From Segatella paludivivens DSM 17968 = JCM 13650 (GTDB lineage Bacteria; Bacteroidota; Bacteroidia; Bacteroidales; Bacteroidaceae), in contig NZ_KB890637.1 of the NCBI RefSeq assembly GCF_000373185.1, positions 36,484 through 73,072 on the forward strand: DNA of 36,589 nucleotides. The letters are read 5' to 3'. Below, piece by piece: positions 31,956-36,589 of the stretch (within the stretch, counting starts at the first letter, position 1; each line of letters starts with the position of its first letter). Below the pieces are notes generated by a model. It made no database searches, had not been told where the DNA came from, and saw nothing but the letters and a program-made list of their open reading frames with translations. A program made the position numbers and the translations under genes.

Positions 31956-33299
31956 TCAATCAAAATTAATCAATAAATCTATTGCCTCTGTTAAAGTTTT
32001 ATAGGTGAAGCTAGGGTTGCGCCCCACTGGGTAACTTTCTATAGTTTCATTTATTGCTTTTTTATCTGTTTTGCCGAAAGTAACGTTTTCTATTTTGGAC
32101 TTAATATCTTCTATTGAATAAATTCCAAATTGAGGGAAATTCACACATATAGCTTCTGCTAAGACATATGATGACGTGTCAAAACTAGGAGATCCCTTAG
32201 GCATAAATGGTTCTAAGGCATTTACAAATTTTTGAGGTTCTTCGTATTTTTTCTGTTCAAATGAAATATAAGTTTCACTATGGCAAACTTTTATAAATAC
32301 AAAGAATAGAAAAAGTAGTGAATCACATTCAAGTTTCTTGTTACAACTTATAGCTAAGCTTACGTGAGAATAGATTTTTTCCATCTGCCTCAAACTTAAC
32401 TTGTTGTGTTGGAATAGCTTTATGGAAAAAGATTTGTAGTTATTTCCGTATTCAAGATTATTGATATGCGTTCCAATCTCAAACTTATCATACAAGTAAT
32501 TACAGAAGTCTTCATATGATGGTTCTGGTAGATTATATTCTATATCAATGAATCGTTTAAGATAGTTCTCTGCATCTAGAGACTCACTACCGTAATATCC
32601 TTTTATAGCATTGCATAGCTGTTTTTTGTCTACTGATAAAACGAAGACAATATTTGGAATAGAAAAAAGGTGTTTAATCCTTTCTAATACTTTTACTGCA
32701 TATGAAGGACTGCATCTGTCCAATTCATCAACAAAAAATGTTAGAGGTTTGTCGGTATCACATTTATCAACAAAGTTTTGAAGAGCTTTACGAAATTCTT
32801 TGATAGAATTCTTTTGTTTTTCATAATTTTCAAATTCCTTACTTAGTACATCAGTAACTCCTTTAGTACATCCTTTAATAGTTTCAACAGCATCATTACC
32901 AAACTTTTGTTTTGCTAAGGCTTCAATTAATGTAGGAAATGTTGATAGAAAAAGTTTACTTGCAGCATTAGTAACTTTGTTTATCTCTGCATCCAAATTG
33001 TATTCTTTGCTCAACTCTTTAAATTCGCCAATGAATCCAATTAATGGATCACTAATAAAGTCATTTTCCCAGACATTAAAATACAGAGTGTTAAACTCGT
33101 TGTTGGCAAGATATTGCTGCCACATTTTTATAAATGTAGTTTTACCAGTACCCCATTCACTGTTTATAGCTAAGACACAGCTATCATATTGTGATACTAT
33201 CTGCGTTAATATTTTAGCATACTTTTCCCTACCCAATTTGCATCCCGCAAATGGGTGTTCTGGGTCTATATCTACATCTCCTAATTTACTTATCATCAT
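31956..33299 (-). CDS. KAP-family P-loop NTPase, soluble form
   Basis: The protein has 447 residues. It starts almost directly in the NTPase domain: Walker A NSEWGTGKTT (46-55), the YFNVWEND motif (73-80), Walker B LTFFVDELDRCSP (186-198) and FVLSVDKKQL (219-228). The insert between the Trp motif and Walker B (about 81-185) has only one weak hydrophobic stretch (about 115-128), so unlike the first KAP protein this one appears soluble. The C-terminal half is helical and unrecognised. The low similarity to the 589-residue KAP protein beyond the motifs shows they are not recent duplicates. It lies 77 bp after the 2-TM protein gene, which may be its membrane anchor. Confidence 0.88.
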   Translation of the reverse strand: MMISKLGDVDIDPEHPFAGCKLGREKYAKILTQIVSQYDSCVLAINSEWGTGKTTFIKMWQQYLANNEFNTLYFNVWENDFISDPLIGFIGEFKELSKEYNLDAEINKVTNAASKLFLSTFPTLIEALAKQKFGNDAVETIKGCTKGVTDVLSKEFENYEKQKNSIKEFRKALQNFVDKCDTDKPLTFFVDELDRCSPSYAVKVLERIKHLFSIPNIVFVLSVDKKQLCNAIKGYYGSESLDAENYLKRFIDIEYNLPEPSYEDFCNYLYDKFEIGTHINNLEYGNNYKSFSIKLFQHNKLSLRQMEKIYSHVSLAISCNKKLECDSLLFLFFVFIKVCHSETYISFEQKKYEEPQKFVNALEPFMPKGSPSFDTSSYVLAEAICVNFPQFGIYSIEDIKSKIENVTFGKTDKKAINETIESYPVGRNPSFTYKTLTEAIDLLINFD

Positions 33300-33376
33300 T
33301 TGGTTTGTTTTTTTAAAGTTATATTTAGTGTTTACATTTATTGTTTTACATTGCTCTAAAAATACCTAATCTTGAT

Positions 33377-34108
33377 CTAGCGATTCATGTATTTTTCAAT
33401 ACTTTTTGCAATACTATCTAAACTTTTTTGAATAGTATCGTATGAGTCGTTTTGCGTAATCACTCCTTCTTTAAAATATTTGAATGCGGTAGTTAGTTCG
33501 TCTTCAACAACAATGTGCTGTTTATCTATAAACTGATTCATATCAATATTTTCTTGTATTTTATAATTATCGGAATATGTACCAGTTAAAGATAAAGGAA
33601 TATCTTTTCCCTTCCAACGTGTTATAACATCTTCACAGGGACCAATAAAAAAATATTTTGGAATATCTGTTGGAACATAAAATGTTTGTTTTATTACTTC
33701 AAAAAAGACTCGATCATTATCTTCAAGGTTTTGAATAAAGTCCTCATTTACACTGATAGAGACTTTGAATGCATTCTCTTTACCTATATTTCTAATTCTT
33801 AAGAAATATGCTTTTTGGGAAATAATAATATCAAACACTAGTCTTGCTCGCTGTGATTCTTTTCTTTCTCTTTTAATCTCATCAAGTTGTTCTTTATTTT
33901 GCTTTAGAGTGTACCAAGTAATTATGACCATAGCTAAAGACATTAAGGCACTAAAGTATATTACCCAAAACGACAACCAATCTTTTGGTTCTCCTGCGAC
34001 TTTATAATTATAAATATTATCACGTGTCACTACCCAGTTTAGGAATAGCGGAAGCAATAGTATAATAACAATAATACACCACCAATATTTTTTTAATAAA
34101 TTCTTCAT
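33377..34108 (-). CDS. Unknown protein with two N-terminal membrane helices
   Basis: The protein has 243 residues. Helix 1 covers about 9-27 and helix 2 about 44-67 (WLSFWVIYFSALMSLAMV). A charged coiled-coil follows (about 68-90, KQNKEQLDEIKRERKESQ), then a beta-rich domain of about 100 residues (RIRNIGKENAFKVSISV onward) and a helical tail. I do not recognise a named family. Its layout of helix pair, coiled coil and cytoplasmic domain mirrors the 30071-30931 protein. Its place directly before the soluble KAP gene suggests that it tethers or senses for that NTPase; this is inference. Confidence 0.74.
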   Translation of the reverse strand: MKNLLKKYWWCIIVIILLLPLFLNWVVTRDNIYNYKVAGEPKDWLSFWVIYFSALMSLAMVIITWYTLKQNKEQLDEIKRERKESQRARLVFDIIISQKAYFLRIRNIGKENAFKVSISVNEDFIQNLEDNDRVFFEVIKQTFYVPTDIPKYFFIGPCEDVITRWKGKDIPLSLTGTYSDNYKIQENIDMNQFIDKQHIVVEDELTTAFKYFKEGVITQNDSYDTIQKSLDSIAKSIEKYMNR

Positions 34109-34196
34109 CTCAATAATATAGTTAAATTACACAACTACTCACCTTTTGAGTGCGTATATTATTTAGTACTATTACTATGTTTTCTATAATTTTTAT

Positions 34197-34760
34197 TTAT
34201 TTGAACAGTTGTTTCCAAATTGTAGGATTAGTTATTATATTTGCTAGAATATTCGACAGGGTGGCTTCTCCGAATCCTTTCAATTTAGATAATAGATTTT
34301 GTTTCTTTGCTTCTTCTGTTTCTCCCTCTATGTCTTTCAAATCCTCAATGCCATTGCGTCCAAGTTCATCCTTGATGGCTTGCAATACAATATCAATATT
34401 TATATTTTGTGATTGACTCACGTTGATATTTTGGACGTTAGTTAGTACGTTCTTTTTTGTTTCACAAATACTTGGAATCTCTTTTAATGCAATTAGAACG
34501 CCAACCAAATCATATATTTTCCCCTGAGTAATTTCGTCAATAGTTATATCATTAAAACTATCAATAGAGCAATCTTTTGGATAATTCTGAATAAGAAACC
34601 TTTTGCTTTTTTGAATCCATGCCGAAAATTTATCTGGATTGTTCAAATAACTACAGGCTGGTACCTTTTTAAGCTGAAAATATCCAGCAGGCTCTAAATG
34701 CGCCTCTACATTTATCATTTCGAAGGTATTTCCTTCTTCTATTAATTCTTCTAATGTCAT
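34197..34760 (-). CDS. Unknown 187-residue protein at the head of the KAP operon
   Basis: The first gene of the leftward run. The N-terminal domain (about 1-90) has the pattern FSAWIQKSKRFL, then an acidic DITIDEI segment. An Asn/Gln-rich linker (about 107-124, NVQNINVSQSQNINI) leads to a helical part and the C-terminal GFGEATLSNILANIITNPTIWKQL. Such endings, with a mildly hydrophobic helix, recur in my memory of uncharacterised genes of defence islands; no named family can be given. No signal peptide is present. It has a clear Shine-Dalgarno sequence, AAGGAG, 6 nt before the start, rare in this phylum. The likely promoter is about 160 bp upstream. Confidence 0.72.
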   Translation of the reverse strand: MTLEELIEEGNTFEMINVEAHLEPAGYFQLKKVPACSYLNNPDKFSAWIQKSKRFLIQNYPKDCSIDSFNDITIDEITQGKIYDLVGVLIALKEIPSICETKKNVLTNVQNINVSQSQNINIDIVLQAIKDELGRNGIEDLKDIEGETEEAKKQNLLSKLKGFGEATLSNILANIITNPTIWKQLFK

Positions 34761-34766
34761 TGTATT

Positions 34767-34772
34767 CTCCTT
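34767..34772 (-). promoter_or_regulatory. Strong Shine-Dalgarno sequence
   Basis: The minus strand reads AAGGAG, 6 nt before the ATG at 34760. Bacteroidetes genes seldom carry such a site, so it supports this start and hints at a foreign origin or high translation. Confidence 0.6.
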
Positions 34773-34917
34773 TTAAAGTTAAATAATTCAATAGCCTAGT
34801 TTTATGAGTATATTTTCGCCTTTTGTGATGGTACTGAAACTCTTACAAAGTATTTTTCATAACCATAGCTGTGGTTTTCCTCTGTCGGCTAAGACTTAAT
34901 TGTGTATTTTTACTCTT

Positions 34918-34925
34918 CAAAAGTA
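34918..34925 (-). promoter_or_regulatory. -7 promoter box of the second KAP operon
   Basis: The minus strand reads TACTTTTG within the same 11-mer (CAAAAGTAGTA on the plus strand) found before the first KAP gene. It leaves a leader of about 150 nt that contains the short hairpin AACCATAGCTGTGGTT at 34861-34876. Confidence 0.45.
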
Positions 34926-35073
34926 GTAAATTTTATGCTAAATAAGAAATAGAGACCTTTGTATATTCCTATTTTAACACTCAATTTAACATTAAACAAA
35001 ATAAATGATGCTATTTTGAATCGAACAAGTGAAAGAATCAGCCTAATCAGAAAGAGAAGACTACATGCTACTA

Positions 35074-36306
35074 TCTGCGAAATAAATGCAGTCTTACTGC
35101 AATTCCTCTGCGTGCTCTGCGCTATCTGCGAGAGAATAAAACACGCTAGCGTACTCAATCAATCTGCACAGATAAACCCCAATATGTCTCTCGTAGATCT
35201 CGCTGATAATCGCAGACGAAACCCATAACAACAAACCTTAAATAACCACAAAAGAACAATTACCTCACCTAACTGTCTTTCTCTGCGAAATAATGCAGCT
35301 TGCTGCATTCGTCTGCGTGATCTGCGCCATCTGCGGGAGAATACTCACGTAAGAGTACTCAATCTATCCGCACAAATGAAACCCCAATGTCTCCCGCAGA
35401 TCTCGCAGATTTACGCAGACAAAACCCAAAACAACAAAACTGCAATAATCTCACCATTATTTCAACCTGTCTTTCTCTGCGAAATGATGCAGCCTGCTGC
35501 ATTCCTCTGCGTGATCTGCGTTATCTGCGGGAGAATATTCACGTAAGCATACTCAATCTATCTGCACAGAAGAACCCCAATGTCTCCCGCAGATCTCGCA
35601 GATTTACGCAGACAAAACCCAAAACAACAAAACCGCAATAATCTCACCACCATTTCAAACTGTCTTTCTCTGCGAAATAATGCAGCTTGGCTGCATTCGT
35701 CTGCGTGATCTGCGTTATCTGCGGGAGAATACTCACGTAAGAGTACTCAATCAATCCGCATAAATGAAACCACATATATCTCCCGCAGATCTCGCTGATT
35801 ATCGCAGACGAACCACAAAACCACAAAACTGCAATAATCTCACCATTATTTCAACCTGTCTTTCTCTGCGTTATAATGCAGCTTGCTGCATTCCTCTGCG
35901 TGATCTGCGCTATCTGCGGGAGAATACTCACGTAAGAGTACTCAATCAATCCGCGCAACGAAACCCCAATGTTTCCCGCAGATCTCGCAGATTTACGCAG
36001 ACGAACCACAAAACAACAAAACCGCAATAATTTCACCATCATTTCAAACTGTCTTTCTCTGCGAAATAATGCAGTTTGGCTGCATTCGTCTGCGTAATTT
36101 GCGTGATCTGCGAGAGAAGAATCATATAAGCGTACTCAATCAATAAACCAGGTAAGCTTACTCAATCTGACAAAGTGAGAATAGCTACACAAGCATACTC
36201 CAATCTATCAGCGGGAGAATACACACAAGTATACTCATCTATAAAATCCATCAAATAGCCTTTCCGCAGATTGCGCAGAGCAATATACAATTGATCTGCG
36301 GGGAAC
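35074..36306 (+). repeat. Right repeat array (about six units of 193-196 bp, plus orientation)
   Basis: Unit starts, marked by CTGTCTTTCTCTGCG, are at 35273, 35467, 35660, 35856 and 36049 (steps of 194, 193, 196 and 193 bp), with a diverged first unit from 35074 and a decayed tail from about 36115. Each unit contains, in order, the hairpin AATGCAGC-NN-GCTGCATT; three TCTGCGNNN nonamers ending TCTGCGGGAGA; TACTCACGTAAGAGTACTCAATC; TCTCCCGCAGATCTCGCAGA with TTTACGCAGAC; and an A/C-rich stretch. The start and end blocks of a unit are inverted copies, so each unit can fold on itself. The units do not code for protein in any convincing way. Confidence 0.9.
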
Positions 36307-36467
36307 CCTCTAGGAAACGGCTTTGTCTATTATTTTGAATAGACATTTATAATCTGTACTTAAATACCAAAGATTCGTCTGTTATTTAATTGTAAATGGG
36401 TTTGTACTTTCTTTTTATTGGTTTTTGATTTGTATTTTTGTAATTCACTTTTTAAATTATTATTATT
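36307..36467. other. Intergenic region before the recombinase-like gene
   Basis: It contains a perfect 8-bp inverted repeat (TGTCTATT at 36324-36331, loop ATTTTG, AATAGACA at 36338-36345) and then the promoter at 36411-36440. The inverted repeat could be a terminator, an operator or a recombination core. Confidence 0.4.
36411..36440 (+). promoter_or_regulatory. Promoter of the recombinase-like gene
   Basis: TTTG at 36411-36414 and TATTTTTG at 36433-36440 are separated by 18 bp, close to the Bacteroidetes -33/-7 spacing. The start codon is 27 bp after the -7 box. Confidence 0.6.
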
Positions 36468-36589
36468 ATGAAAGTAACATTCTCTTGTTTTACACAGACA
36501 TGTATCAACAAACTAAGAAGTTGCGGTAGCTTTTCTACTGCCCATCTTTATGGTTGTGCCGCTCACTCTTTCAGTGAGTTTCTTGGACG
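36468..36589 (+). CDS. Start of a tyrosine site-specific recombinase-like gene (partial)
   Basis: Only the first 40 residues are inside the window; the frame is open to the edge. The text MKVTFSCFTQTCINKLRS followed by GSFSTAHLYGCAAHSFSEF resembles the N-terminal SAM-like core-binding domain of Bacteroidales tyrosine integrases (pattern G-S-x-x-T-A-x-x-Y, later S-F-x-x-F). The catalytic R-H-R-Y region is not in the window, so the call rests on the N-terminus alone. Its place next to the repeat array suggests a link to rearrangement of the accessory region. Confidence 0.55.
   Translation, partial: MKVTFSCFTQTCINKLRSCGSFSTAHLYGCAAHSFSEFLG

Noticed and set aside
27552..34760. RADAR or Qat defence system
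   Set aside because: KAP-like ATPases occur there, but the required partners (adenosine deaminase; QueC-like and TatD-like proteins) are missing.
35387..36042. Open reading frames through the right repeat array (both strands, 60-90 codons)
   Set aside because: They follow the repeat period, exist on both strands and translate the CGCAGA/TCTGCG nonamers into similar low-complexity text. They look like by-products of the repeat, not proteins.
35273..36120. CRISPR array
   Set aside because: The repeated unit is about 194 bp and nearly continuous, with no alternation of a short constant repeat and unique spacers, and no cas gene is present.

Overview
The window reads as chromosomal DNA of a Bacteroidales bacterium, most likely Prevotella or a close relative. 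The evidence is the gene order parA-parB-DUF5683-mltD-rel, the rsfS-ftsH-cdsA and surE-lpxB pairs, a DUF349 protein, S9 and C69 peptidases, and repeated Bacteroidetes -7 boxes (TAnnTTTG) placed just upstream of genes. All identifications come from reading the sequence; no search was run.

Region 1 (1-24.7 kb) is core chromosome. On the minus strand a probable operon runs parA, parB, a DUF5683 membrane protein, an MltD-like lytic transglycosylase and a bifunctional (p)ppGpp synthetase/hydrolase, followed by a secreted pectinesterase. Divergent from it are surE and lpxB, closed by a strong hairpin. Converging on lpxB is rsfS-ftsH-cdsA with a secreted GH5 glycosidase at its distal end. Next come tRNA-Gln(CTG) with a full promoter and terminator, a candidate small RNA on the other strand (about 14595-14661), a coiled-coil DUF349 protein, corA with a structured leader, an O-acetylhomoserine sulfhydrylase, a fucose-isomerase-like protein of unknown role, and a plus-strand run of GNAT acetyltransferase, S9 peptidase and C69 dipeptidase ending in a strong terminator.

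Region 2 (24.7-36.6 kb) is accessory. It holds a hipB-hipA-type pair with a 13-bp inverted-repeat operator. After it comes a visibly A+T-richer block (27.5-34.8 kb; sampled lines are about 25-28% GC against 40-50% in the core) with two different KAP-family P-loop NTPases, two proteins with paired N-terminal membrane helices, a soluble unknown protein, a 187-residue unknown protein and a small divergent gene with its own promoter and terminator. This block resembles a phage-defence locus, although I cannot match it to a named system. Copies of one repeat family (about 194 bp per unit) flank it in opposite orientation: two to three minus-oriented units on the left (27.09-27.48 kb) and about six plus-oriented units on the right (35.07-36.31 kb). 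Degraded copies also bracket hipBA. A tyrosine-recombinase-like gene begins at 36468 and runs off the window.

The most interesting items are the KAP-centred cluster as a possible undescribed defence system, the inverted repeat arrays that mark module borders and contain a conserved hairpin, the candidate small RNA at 14.6 kb, and the two competing hairpins in the corA leader.
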